Assembly (NCBI GenBank): GCA_002686595.1
Contig: NYXZ01000121.1
Span: 1 to 32,037, forward strand
Length of the DNA: 32,037 nucleotides
Source: Planctomycetota bacterium
Lineage (GTDB): Bacteria > Planctomycetota > UBA1135 > GCA-002686595
Direction: 5' to 3'
Shown in pieces: positions 8,465 to 15,581 of this stretch. The notes beneath the pieces were generated by a model that saw only the letters and a list, made by a program, of their open reading frames with translations, was not told where the DNA came from and searched no databases. The number at the start of each line of letters is the position of its first letter. Position 1 is the first letter of the stretch. The translations under genes were made by a program, and so were the position numbers.

Positions 8465-9477
8465 GAGACCTCGCTCCCCGGAACATTGCCCGGTGTCGTT
8501 TCAAGCTCGCCGTCGCCTTGCACCGGCGGCTGCTGGCGCACGGCCAAACGCAGGCGCGCGGAGCGCGACCGACGGTTTTCCCTTTCCTCAGTCCGGGACG
8601 GCCGTTGGGGCTTCTTGCCCAGGTTCTCAAAGCTGCCGTCGCGTTCGGCCTCGGCCAGAAAGCGCTTGACCACCCGATCCTCACCGGAGTGGAAGGAAAT
8701 CACCGCCAGGCGTCCAGCGGGAGCCAGCCACTTTTGGGCCGCGGCCAGGCCAGCAGAGAGCTCCTCGCCCTCTTCGTTCACGCCCCTGCGCAGGGCCTGA
8801 AAAGTGCGCGTCGCCGGGTGAATGCGCCCGCCCCCGCCCAGCACCCGACTGATCAGGTCCGCCAGGGCCGCGGTGCGCTGGAAAGTGGCTCGCCGGCGGC
8901 CCTCCACAATGGCCCGGGCGATGGGCCGGGCCCGGCGCTCGTCGCCCTCGTAGAAAATGAGATCAGCCAAATCGGCCTCGTCCCAGGTGTTCACGATTTG
9001 CGCCGCCGTGCGCCCCCGACGCGGGTCCATGCGCATGTCCAAGGGGCCGTCCGCCTGGAATGAGAAACCCCGCTCGGGCCGATCCAGTTGCAACGAACTC
9101 GCCCCCAGGTCGAGCAACAGGCCCACGGGCCGGGGCAGCTCCTCGCGTTCCAGTATCTCCCCAAGCTCCGTCAGGCGTCCGTGCAGCATGCGCGCGCGGC
9201 CGGCGGCAATCTGCGGCGCCAGGTTCTTCTCCGCCAACTCCAGGATCTGCGGGTCCTGGTCGAGCCCCAACAACTCCACCTTCGGCGCCGCTTCCAAGAT
9301 CAGCCGCGCGTGCCCGCCACCACCGACGGTGCCGTCGATGATCAAACCCTCGGTTGCCGCTCCGTCCCCGAGCAAGCCCGCCAACACCTCCGCCGGCATC
9401 ACGGGCTGGTGCACACTCGCTCCTGAACTGGAGGGGCGCGCGCCGCCGCCTTCCAGTGCCTTGTTGTCCCGTTCCAT
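8461..9477 (-). CDS. rsmH: RsmH (MraW), 16S rRNA m4C1402 methyltransferase
   Basis: RsmH uses S-adenosylmethionine to N4-methylate C1402 of 16S rRNA in the ribosomal P site. The 338-residue product starts MERDNKALEG and has the family features: HQPVMPAEVL near the start, the SAM-binding glycine loop DGTVGGGGHA, LDQDPQIL, LLLDLGASSLQLDRPERGFSF, MRMDPRRG, and VISFHSGEDRVVK near the C-terminus (usually ISFHSLEDR). The frame stays open far upstream through mraZ, but I place the start at 9477. A strong ribosome site (AGGAGG about 8 bases upstream) precedes it and family similarity begins just after it. It lies 28 bases downstream of mraZ. Confidence 0.94.
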   Translation of the reverse strand: MERDNKALEGGGARPSSSGASVHQPVMPAEVLAGLLGDGAATEGLIIDGTVGGGGHARLILEAAPKVELLGLDQDPQILELAEKNLAPQIAAGRARMLHGRLTELGEILEREELPRPVGLLLDLGASSLQLDRPERGFSFQADGPLDMRMDPRRGRTAAQIVNTWDEADLADLIFYEGDERRARPIARAIVEGRRRATFQRTAALADLISRVLGGGGRIHPATRTFQALRRGVNEEGEELSAGLAAAQKWLAPAGRLAVISFHSGEDRVVKRFLAEAERDGSFENLGKKPQRPSRTEERENRRSRSARLRLAVRQQPPVQGDGELETTPGNVPGSEVS

Positions 9478-9505
9478 GGTGCGCACCTCCTGCTCCTCCG
9501 GAGGC

Positions 9506-9976
9506 CTAGCCCCCGTTGGACTCCTTCCCCGGGGACTCTTTCCCAAGCACATCGTCCAAGTCCTCGAAGTCCCCGTCTTGCTCCGCCACCAGTTGTTCCC
9601 AGGCGGCCACGCTCCACAACTCAGCGCGCTCCCCGGCGCCGACCATGACCACCTCGCCAGCCAACCCCGCCAGGGCCTTGAGCTTCTCGGGGACCAGCAT
9701 GCGACCGGAGGCGTCCAAGTTGAGGCGCGTGCTGTTCGAGAAGAACAGGCGCTGTTTGTTGCGCGCTCCGCGACTGCTGAAGGACTCGGTTTCCAGCCGT
9801 GCCAGGGCCGCTGTGAAACCATCTTCGGAGAACAGAAACAGGCAGCCGTCGAGTCCGCGGGTGAGGACAACGGCCCGCACCCCGTCGCCATCCAGGGGCA
9901 GCTGATTCTGGAAGCGCTTGGGCACGAAGACGCGGTTCTTAGCGTCCATTGAATGGGTCGATTCGCCGAAGAACAT
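9506..9976 (-). CDS. mraZ: MraZ, dcw operon transcriptional regulator
   Basis: MraZ is an oligomeric DNA-binding protein of the SpoVT/AbrB fold that controls its own dcw operon, and is known from other bacteria to bind closely spaced direct repeats near the promoter. The 156-residue product has the expected two half-domains: MFFGESTHSMDAKNRVFVP at the N-terminus and LNLDASGRMLVPEKL around residues 84-98, each with the D.K.R or D..GR turn. A Glu/Asp/Gly-rich tail (about 130-156) is probably disordered. An AGGTGA ribosome site lies about 8 bases before the ATG. It is the first gene of the operon, with a candidate operator directly upstream. Confidence 0.95.
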   Translation of the reverse strand: MFFGESTHSMDAKNRVFVPKRFQNQLPLDGDGVRAVVLTRGLDGCLFLFSEDGFTAALARLETESFSSRGARNKQRLFFSNSTRLNLDASGRMLVPEKLKALAGLAGEVVMVGAGERAELWSVAAWEQLVAEQDGDFEDLDDVLGKESPGKESNGG

Positions 9977-10015
9977 GGATCAGTTCACCTGCATCACGAC
10001 CCGGAGCCCGAAGCT

Positions 10016-10039
10016 CCACATTCCACCACTTTGCGCCAC
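10016..10039 (-). promoter_or_regulatory. Candidate MraZ operator: three GTGG repeats at 10-bp period
   Basis: On the minus strand the sequence reads GTGGC, five bases, GTGGT, five bases, GTGGA. The CCAC complements on the plus strand sit at 10016-10019, 10026-10029 and 10036-10039. MraZ boxes described in other bacteria are TGG-type pentamers repeated with five-base spacers ahead of mraZ. Here the array ends about 40 bases before the mraZ start and lies just downstream of a possible -10 element, where binding would block transcription. No fourth copy is in phase on either side. Confidence 0.7.
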
Positions 10040-10045
10040 ATAGGT

Positions 10046-10074
10046 ATTCTTCCGTGCCACCCCTCCCAGGGCAA
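10046..10074 (-). promoter_or_regulatory. Weak candidate promoter for mraZ
   Basis: On the minus strand TTGCCC (10074-10069) and AAGAAT (10051-10046) are separated by 17 bases. Each matches the housekeeping consensus at four of six positions. The support is mainly positional: the pair sits directly upstream of the GTGG repeats and about 70 bases before the mraZ start codon. Chance matches of this quality are common. Confidence 0.3.
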
Positions 10075-10194
10075 CGGTTCCTAGGACAAAAAGCGGCCAT
10101 TTCTCGTCCAGCAGCTGACAGTCCCCACCACAACCACAGACCACCAGCCCAAGCTAGCCCCATCATCCTGTATGTCCCGGCACCTGGATGACAC

Positions 10195-10218
10195 ATGGCC
10201 ACTACATGTGGTGGCCAT
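10195..10218. repeat. Perfect 8-bp inverted repeat with 8-base spacer
   Basis: ATGGCCAC at 10195-10202 is mirrored by GTGGCCAT at 10211-10218 around the spacer TACATGTG. No T-run follows on either strand, so a simple intrinsic terminator is unlikely. A two-fold symmetric protein-binding site or an RNA hairpin in a dcw leader are both possible. Confidence 0.5.
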
Positions 10219-10318
10219 CCACTAGATCGCGGCCCACGGGTTTTACGCCGAAATCGAGGTCCCCGGAGGGCTCAGGCCTCGACCAATCCACCGCCCGGCC
10301 CTGGGCCCCCGAAGGGGT

Positions 10319-11110
10319 CTAGTCCCGCTCCATCTCCACAGCCTGTTCCCCCGCCGTGGGCTCTTCCCCCACCATCACATTGTCATCGGCCTCATCACTG
10401 TCAGCAGGCCTGTCCCTGGCATTGTCCTCGTCGCCAGATTCGGCCCCGCCGTCAGCAGCGGCCCCGCCGTCAGAATCGGCCCAGAAGGGGACATCGGATT
10501 CTTCACCCTCACCCTTCGGCAGCACGCCGCCCTCCGGATCCAAGCCCTCGAACACGACCTGCAGTTGTCCCCGCAGTTCCGCCATGCGCTCCGCGCTGAA
10601 GTCGTAGACCTGCACCACCAGGCTCTCCTTGCGCCGCGGCCGGCGCACGAGGAAGAACTCGCCCTCAGCCGTCCGCTTGACCTTGACCACCTTCAAACGG
10701 CGCTTGCGCATCAAGAGCAGGCACAGGAGATAACGCAGTTCGCGCACCTGCACTTCGCCGCGCCCTTCCAGTTGCAGGAACAGATGTTCCAGGGAAGAGA
10801 GGTCGAGTTGCAGGCCCTGCTTCTTCCCGGCCCGGCGACGCGTGAACCACCAGAAAAATGCCCCCTCCGGAGCTCCCTCATCCAGAGCACCCTCGGCCAG
10901 AGCACCCTCGGCCCCGGCCAACTCCTGCCCAGCTAGCTCCGGGGACGCGCTTGCCGCCACGGTCCCCCAACAGGACACGCAATGGTCTTCGCGCCGAAAG
11001 GCGTCGGCCTCCACCACCAAACTGGAGACGTGCCTTTCCCCTTCGTCGAACTCCCGTTCACAGCGAATACACACTCCCGTGCGCCCGCCGATGCGCCAGA
11101 TTGTTGCCAT
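10319..11110 (-). CDS. Uncharacterised protein with N-terminal Cys pairs
   Basis: I do not recognise this 263-residue protein. Residues 14-17 (CIRC) and 44-47 (CVSC) form two CxxC pairs spaced like a zinc ribbon. A low-complexity stretch follows (about 55-85) with repeated EGAL/EGAP units encoded by a 15-bp DNA repeat, then a basic aromatic segment FFWWFTRRR. A moderately hydrophobic, basic middle region (about 95-190) contains RYLLCLLLMRKRR, and the tail is highly acidic. There is no signal peptide or clear membrane span, so it is probably cytoplasmic and may bind zinc. It lies 70 bases after the HEAT-repeat lipoprotein and 342 bases before mraZ. The ATG lacks an obvious ribosome site, so the exact start is uncertain. 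Confidence 0.7.
   Translation of the reverse strand: MATIWRIGGRTGVCIRCEREFDEGERHVSSLVVEADAFRREDHCVSCWGTVAASASPELAGQELAGAEGALAEGALDEGAPEGAFFWWFTRRRAGKKQGLQLDLSSLEHLFLQLEGRGEVQVRELRYLLCLLLMRKRRLKVVKVKRTAEGEFFLVRRPRRKESLVVQVYDFSAERMAELRGQLQVVFEGLDPEGGVLPKGEGEESDVPFWADSDGGAAADGGAESGDEDNARDRPADSDEADDNVMVGEEPTAGEQAVEMERD
10870..10914. repeat. In-frame 15-bp tandem repeat, three copies
   Basis: Three 15-base units start at 10870, 10885 and 10900. The last two differ only in the final base (GAGCACCCTCGGCC plus A or C), and the first is more diverged. The array encodes the EGAL/EGAP pentapeptides linking the Cys-pair region to the rest of the uncharacterised protein. Confidence 0.75.
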
Positions 11111-11133
11111 GTTGCTGATTGAACCAGATCACC

Positions 11134-11179
11134 GGGGGCCCGCGCCCCCCCTAATCCCGCAATACCCCGCAATAACGGG
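11134..11179. other. Two hairpins between HEAT lipoprotein and next gene
   Basis: GGGGGC at 11134-11139 pairs with GCCCCC at 11144-11149 around a four-base loop. CCCG at 11166-11169 pairs with CGGG at 11176-11179 around CAATAA. Neither is followed by a T-run in the minus direction. They may weaken read-through or protect mRNA ends, but I cannot call a terminator. Confidence 0.35.
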
Positions 11180-11180
11180 C

Positions 11181-12239
11181 TCAGTAGCCAGCGTTCCGCA
11201 CGCACTCGGCACCGGATGTGCTCCACCATTGTCGCCACTGAGCCATGCTGGTGTAGTCCCGACCGCCGCTGAGGCTCTTGAGGGCTGCCCGCAGGGATGG
11301 CAGTTCCCCGACCTGGCCGTCGATGACGGAGCGTTCCAAGGCGTCGATCAGGATTGGGATGGAGCGCGGATCACGGAGGGCCGCAAGCGCCCGGGCGGAT
11401 TCGCGGCGCACATTGGTCTCCTCGTCCCGCAAGCCCCGGCCCAGCACCGAACGCGCCGCTCCGGTCTGCCCGCCGTTCCCGCCCCGCAGGCCGAGGGCCC
11501 GGGCCGCCTGGGCCCGCACGACCCATTCGGTGTCCTGCAACAGGCGGCGACCGAGGGCCGCCACCAAGGCCACTTCACTACATGATTCGGCGGACGCCTC
11601 GGCGGCCCCGGTGCCTCTGCGGGGAGCAGCTTCGCCGCGCGGCAGCCGTCCCAACAACTCAGCGCCGCGCCGCCGGGCAGCGGCCGCCTCGCGCTCCAGC
11701 AAGGCCGCCGTCGGGCCCAGGGCCGGCGCTCCGATCTCCGCCAAAACATCCGCCGCCAGGAGCGCCACGCTGCCGTCCGCCATTGCCATTAGTTCCACCA
11801 GGGTTGGCACGGCCAGCGGGCCGAGACGCGCCAGCTCGCGGCGGGCACGCTCGAAGGGACCGGGCAGGTGGCCCGTGGCGGCCAACTGGGAACGATCCCA
11901 GGCGCGCACCAACTGGCGCAGGAGGTTGTCCACCAGAAAGGCGCAGAGGCGCGGATCCTCCAGGGCCTCGCTCCGGGCCCGTTCCCAGGCGGCGCGGTCC
12001 TGGGAAGAGTTGCCCGCGGCCAGGTAGGCATTCCACAGGTCCCGGTGCGTCTCCGGCAGGTCCGTCAAGCTGACGACGCCGGCGCCGCTGTCGGCGGTCT
12101 TCTGGCCCCTCGCCCCCTGCCCCGCGCCGCCGGAGGAGGCACAGGCCGCCGCGAGGCACAGGCAGATCAGGGTCGCAACTCCGGCTTGGAGCGAGGTCAT
12201 GGGCGGCACGGTCGGGCGGCGGTCACGGGCTTGATCCAT
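11181..12239 (-). CDS. HEAT-repeat lipoprotein
   Basis: The product has a lipoprotein signal: a basic n-region (MDQARDRR), a hydrophobic stretch (about 18-32) and a lipobox LAAAC. The mature protein starts CASSGG and should be lipid-anchored. It contains HEAT-like helical repeats, the clearest being LAVPTLVELMAMADGSVALLAADVL..IGAPAL, WVVRAQAARALGL and VRRESARALAALRDPRSIPILIDAL. These make a protein-binding solenoid. The C-terminus has a GRDYTSMAQWRQWW segment typical of HEAT lipoproteins. Three starts are possible: GTG at 12269, which overlaps the preceding gene's stop as GTGA; ATG at 12239; or ATG at 12200. I prefer 12239 because it gives a normal signal peptide. The binding partner is unknown. 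It shares the operon of the glycosyltransferases. Confidence 0.78.
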   Translation of the reverse strand: MDQARDRRPTVPPMTSLQAGVATLICLCLAAACASSGGAGQGARGQKTADSGAGVVSLTDLPETHRDLWNAYLAAGNSSQDRAAWERARSEALEDPRLCAFLVDNLLRQLVRAWDRSQLAATGHLPGPFERARRELARLGPLAVPTLVELMAMADGSVALLAADVLAEIGAPALGPTAALLEREAAAARRRGAELLGRLPRGEAAPRRGTGAAEASAESCSEVALVAALGRRLLQDTEWVVRAQAARALGLRGGNGGQTGAARSVLGRGLRDEETNVRRESARALAALRDPRSIPILIDALERSVIDGQVGELPSLRAALKSLSGGRDYTSMAQWRQWWSTSGAECVRNAGY

Positions 12240-12265
12240 GGCCACCAGAATAGCAAGCGGCGCCC

Positions 12266-14053
12266 TCACGCCCCCAGCTCATCCGGCGGAGTGCGGGCCA
12301 GGGCCGCGTCCCACTGGCGTTCCAACTCCAGGGCCATGGGCTCCTCGAACCAGTCGGCCGCCGGGCTCTGGGGCGCGCCCTCGGCCACGGCCGCCTCGCA
12401 GAGGTCCAATAATCGTCGGCCCCATTCGCGCTCGCCACCAGAGCCGCCGCCAATCCCGTCGCCAGAGCCGTCGACGGATACCTCCGCCAGGGCCCGGGCC
12501 CGCTCCGCGGCGGCGTCCCGCAGGCGCAACAGCAACCCGTCCTCCCCGGCCAACCGCTCCAGCACGCGGGCCAGGTCCCGAGCGTCGCCGGGTGAATAGA
12601 AGAGCACGCCACCCACTTCAGCGTCCGTCGCAAGCGGCCCGTCACCGGGTACTCCGGCGGCGGCCCGCTCCGGAAAAGCCCCACTCCGCGGCAGCACCGC
12701 CGGCAAGCCCAGGGCCAGGGCCTCGTCGAACACCAGACCGTGGGATTCCGGTGCGCGGCTGGGGCAAACGAAGGCGTGCACGGCGCTCACCGGATGGAGC
12801 GGCAAATCAGCGCGCTCGAAGGGACCGTGGAAATGCACCATCAAACCGCTGGCGGCCAACTTGAGTTCATCCAGGTACTGCGCCTCGCAGCCACCGGCGA
12901 GGTGCAGTTCCACCGGCCTGGATTCCGCCACCAGGTCAAGGGCCGCCAGCAAGAGGTCGGTTCCCTTGTGGGGAGCCAGTTGTCCCCAGCAGCCGAGGAC
13001 CAGGGGAACCGCTTGAGCGCCCGCGGCCTCCCCAGCGGACGGCGTCCCGGGCACCGGAAGCGCAATCCGACGCGGCCCGGCCGCGGCCGCCGCCGCATCT
13101 CCCGCCTCGTCCGCCGTCTCATATCCCGGCGCGGCCGCCGGCGCGTTCTCCATTACGCCGCCCGGCGCGTCAAAAGGAAGCACCGGTGGCGCCAGGACAT
13201 GCCAACGCCCCGGGGCCTCGTCCGACCGCCCGATGTCCGCGGCCAACTCAGGGCCGTAGCCCGCCAGGAGCAGGTCCCGGTGGGAGCGGGAAGGTGTGAT
13301 GACGGCCCGGGCCAGGCGCAACTCCCTGGCCAGCTCGCGCCCGTGGCTGGCGAAGGCGAGGTGCAGGTTCTCCAGGCTGACCCAGGGGGTGCGCGGGAAA
13401 AGGTCGGCGGCGCAGGAGATACAGCCGCTGCCGAAGGGCTCGGCACAGGTGACTGTCCCGCCCGCCCGCTCCGCTGGCCCCTCTCCAGCTGGTCCCTTTC
13501 CAATTGGCGCCTCTCCTATGGGCGCCTTTCCAGCTGGCCCATTTCCAAATGGCGCCAAGCGAAAAACCCGCAGACAACTCGAATAGTGATCGTGCAGATA
13601 CACGAGAGCCGGAATGCCCGCCGCGGCGGCTTGGAAGACAAGATCTCGGCTGAGGCGAATCCAGTGGTGGATCAAAACCACATCCGGACATTCCTGTGCG
13701 AGCACCTGCCGGAAAAGGCGGGTCGCGGGCACCGAGCGGCTCTTCTGCCAGTGGTCGAAGAAGAGATCCCCGCGCTGGAGACGCAAGACTCGCAAAGGGC
13801 CCTGCGTCCCGCTCGTCAGCCGCGCTCCACCGTCTGCTGTCGCCGGCGCCCGCACGAGGGATCCCGCAAGCACACTGACCTCTGCTCCGGCGGCGACCAG
13901 GGCCAGGGCGCTGCGTCGGGCGAGCTGCTCCGTGCCGCCGGTCCCGCTACCACCAGCCTCAGGGGCCGCGTCCGAGACCGATGCGTCCCCTCGCCCGCCA
14001 CCCGACTCCATGTTTCCCGCGGGCCAGCCGTGGGCCACCACCAGGACCTTCAC
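12266..14053 (-). CDS. Family 4 glycosyltransferase with repeat-bearing linker
   Basis: This is a GT-B fold glycosyltransferase of the GT4 type, using a nucleotide sugar in the cytoplasm to extend a glycan. It starts MKVLVVAHGWPAG, then GGTEQLARRSALALVAAGAEV. The second Rossmann domain shows LGCWGQLAPHKGTDLLLAAL, LHLAGG and the E-x7-E region near ESHGLVFDEALALGLPAVLP. At 595 residues it is long for the family (usually 350-450). The extra length includes a Gly/Pro pentapeptide repeat (from about residue 168), an Ala-rich linker around 305-345 and a Gly-rich patch near 530. A Cys motif follows LHDHYSSC, ending CISC. The start is GTG, overlapping the upstream GT stop as GTGA. Sugar donor and acceptor cannot be told. 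Confidence 0.85.
   Translation of the reverse strand: MKVLVVAHGWPAGNMESGGGRGDASVSDAAPEAGGSGTGGTEQLARRSALALVAAGAEVSVLAGSLVRAPATADGGARLTSGTQGPLRVLRLQRGDLFFDHWQKSRSVPATRLFRQVLAQECPDVVLIHHWIRLSRDLVFQAAAAGIPALVYLHDHYSSCLRVFRLAPFGNGPAGKAPIGEAPIGKGPAGEGPAERAGGTVTCAEPFGSGCISCAADLFPRTPWVSLENLHLAFASHGRELARELRLARAVITPSRSHRDLLLAGYGPELAADIGRSDEAPGRWHVLAPPVLPFDAPGGVMENAPAAAPGYETADEAGDAAAAAAGPRRIALPVPGTPSAGEAAGAQAVPLVLGCWGQLAPHKGTDLLLAALDLVAESRPVELHLAGGCEAQYLDELKLAASGLMVHFHGPFERADLPLHPVSAVHAFVCPSRAPESHGLVFDEALALGLPAVLPRSGAFPERAAAGVPGDGPLATDAEVGGVLFYSPGDARDLARVLERLAGEDGLLLRLRDAAAERARALAEVSVDGSGDGIGGGSGGEREWGRRLLDLCEAAVAEGAPQSPAADWFEEPMALELERQWDAALARTPPDELGA
13476..13550. repeat. In-frame 15-bp tandem repeat, five copies
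   Basis: Five consecutive 15-base units begin at 13476, 13491, 13506, 13521 and 13536, with a partial sixth (GGCGCC) at 13551. Each reads approximately GGCSCCTYTCCARNT on the plus strand. On the minus strand they encode pentapeptides of the form GxAGE or GxxGK inside the N-terminal domain of the GT4 enzyme. Confidence 0.9.
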
Positions 14054-15495
14054 TGCCCGGTGCGCTCCAGGGCAGTGCGATAGAGCTGCTCTAGGCGCTC
14101 CACATGTTCATCCTGATCCACTTGCTCACGCGGATCCGCGGGGGGCCCATCAATCGGGGGACCATCAAACGGCGCGACAGAGGGCCAGCCCTTGAGCAAC
14201 TCCTCCAGACGCCGGGCCAGGGCGCGGCTGTCACCCACCGGGAAGCGCCAGGCCGGATCTGAAACGAGTTCCGCCATGCCGCCGAGGTCCGAGACCAGGA
14301 TCGGCGTACCCATGGCGCGGGCCTCCTGGATGACCAACGGGGCGTTTTCGAACCAGATGCTCGGGAGCACCAGGAGGTCACAGCCGGCGATCCAAGCGCC
14401 GACCTCCTCGCGCGGCAGGGGAGCGCCCAGCTGCGCCCCAGCTGTTCTGGCCAGGCTGTCGAGCTCCGCCTGATAGGCCGGTTCATGGTCCCGCGGACCG
14501 CGCAACTCGAGCTCGGCGCCGCCGCGGACTTCCGGCGGCAACAGGGCCCAGGCCTCCAACAACAGGTGCGCGCCCTTGAGCGGCACCATGGTCCCCAGGA
14601 AGCCGACACGCAGCCGCTCTCCCGCGGCCTTCCCGTGCCGGTCAGCGCCTGCGGCCGCGCCGTCCAGCGGGCCGGGGAACAGGCCGCGGTCGATACCCGC
14701 CGGGAGGTGTGTGATGCGCTCGGCTGGAATCCCCCAGGCGACGAGCTCCTGACGCAAGAAGCGGCTGGGTGAGAGAAAGTGCTCCACGGCGGGCACCAAG
14801 TCCCGCAAGAGGGCCTCGCTTCGCAGTTGGACTTCGGCGCCGTACTCCGCCGCCAACTCCGGCACCGGGGCGCACCAGGGGCGGGTTTCGCGACGGCGGG
14901 CTCCCTCGCCGAGGCCCCGCAAAAACGGTCCCAGGTCCAAGCCCAGGCCGGACCAGAGCGTGCCCGCCGCCGTGCCTATAATGCGTTCGGGCGCACTTTG
15001 GGCGAACTTGTAATCCGCCAGGCAACCCCCGCAGCGCCCGGGGCTGACTTCATCGCAGCGGCTGCCGTCGCCGTGGACGCGCTGGCCGAGACGCGGACAC
15101 TGCAAGTAGAAGTCGTGCAAAGTGAAAAAGACCGGCAGCCCGCGCCGGCGGGCTAGGCGCGGCAGGCCACAGGAGAGGTAGAGCAGGTGTTGGATATGCA
15201 CCAGATCCACTTCGTGGGCGTCCAGCTCCGCCGCGAAGAGCTCTTCCACGGCGGGCAAGTCCCAGGTCTCCCGGAAGGAGTCGTGGTGCAGATTGTTGAA
15301 GACCTCGACCACGGAAATGCCCTGCTCCTCGCGCTCCTCCGTCGAAAGGTGGGGACGGGCGATGTCCTTGGCCGCGGCGAAGACCCGCACCTGGTGGCCG
15401 CGCTTTGTGAGGCGGCGGGCGAGATCACAGGTGTAGTTCTCAGTCCCGCCATTGCGGCGCGGCGGGTAGCCATGGCTGACGAGGAGAATGCGCAC
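14050..15495 (-). CDS. Family 4 glycosyltransferase
   Basis: This 481-residue GT-B enzyme has the classic N-terminus MRILLVSHGYPPRRNGGTENYTCDLARRL and LVHIQHLLYLS for the acceptor-side domain. The donor-side domain has VGFLGTMVPLKGAHLLLEAW and an E-x7-E motif in ENAPLVIQEARAMGTPILVS. As in the two other GT4 enzymes here, LHDFYLQCPR is followed by a Cys cluster (SRC, GRCGGC). It should transfer a sugar to the growing polysaccharide in the cytoplasm. The start is GTG, and an in-frame TAG twelve bases upstream rules out longer forms. An 86-base gap precedes it, the largest inside this run apart from the spacer before the PIG-L gene. A two-copy 15-bp repeat at 14143-14172 encodes the DGPP repeats near the C-terminus. 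Confidence 0.87.
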   Translation of the reverse strand: MRILLVSHGYPPRRNGGTENYTCDLARRLTKRGHQVRVFAAAKDIARPHLSTEEREEQGISVVEVFNNLHHDSFRETWDLPAVEELFAAELDAHEVDLVHIQHLLYLSCGLPRLARRRGLPVFFTLHDFYLQCPRLGQRVHGDGSRCDEVSPGRCGGCLADYKFAQSAPERIIGTAAGTLWSGLGLDLGPFLRGLGEGARRRETRPWCAPVPELAAEYGAEVQLRSEALLRDLVPAVEHFLSPSRFLRQELVAWGIPAERITHLPAGIDRGLFPGPLDGAAAGADRHGKAAGERLRVGFLGTMVPLKGAHLLLEAWALLPPEVRGGAELELRGPRDHEPAYQAELDSLARTAGAQLGAPLPREEVGAWIAGCDLLVLPSIWFENAPLVIQEARAMGTPILVSDLGGMAELVSDPAWRFPVGDSRALARRLEELLKGWPSVAPFDGPPIDGPPADPREQVDQDEHVERLEQLYRTALERTGQ

Positions 15496-15581
15496 GCCGC
15501 GAATCTAGGAAAAACCAGGCCCGTAAACGACCCGCGCCCCGACTGCGGGAGCAAAGCGCATCTTGTTGCCGCGTTTAGCGC

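Larger units (their letters stand above)
9977..10318. other. Intergenic region upstream of the dcw operon
   Basis: This 342-base stretch separates mraZ from the next minus-strand gene. It holds the GTGG repeat array, a possible promoter and a perfect inverted repeat at 10195-10218. A small CCCC-TTCG-GGGG hairpin lies right after the upstream gene's stop (10307-10317), but no T-run follows, so it is not a convincing terminator. More GTGG copies at 10125-10144 (minus strand) are not evenly spaced. I see no credible gene here. Confidence 0.6.

Noticed and set aside
9478-9891. Upstream extension of rsmH through mraZ
   Set aside because: The extension is out of frame with mraZ, lacks similarity to RsmH, and a strong ribosome site supports the ATG at 9477.
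10125-10144. Second set of GTGG motifs upstream of mraZ
   Set aside because: Spacings are 3, 6 and 7 bases rather than a constant 10, so it does not fit an MraZ array.
9939-10202. 87-codon minus-strand frame across the mraZ start
   Set aside because: It overlaps mraZ in another frame, covers the operator region, and shows no recognisable features.
12740-14083. 447-codon plus-strand open frame opposite a GT4 gene
   Set aside because: Antisense shadow, with composition dominated by Arg, Gly and Gln and no ribosome site or motif.
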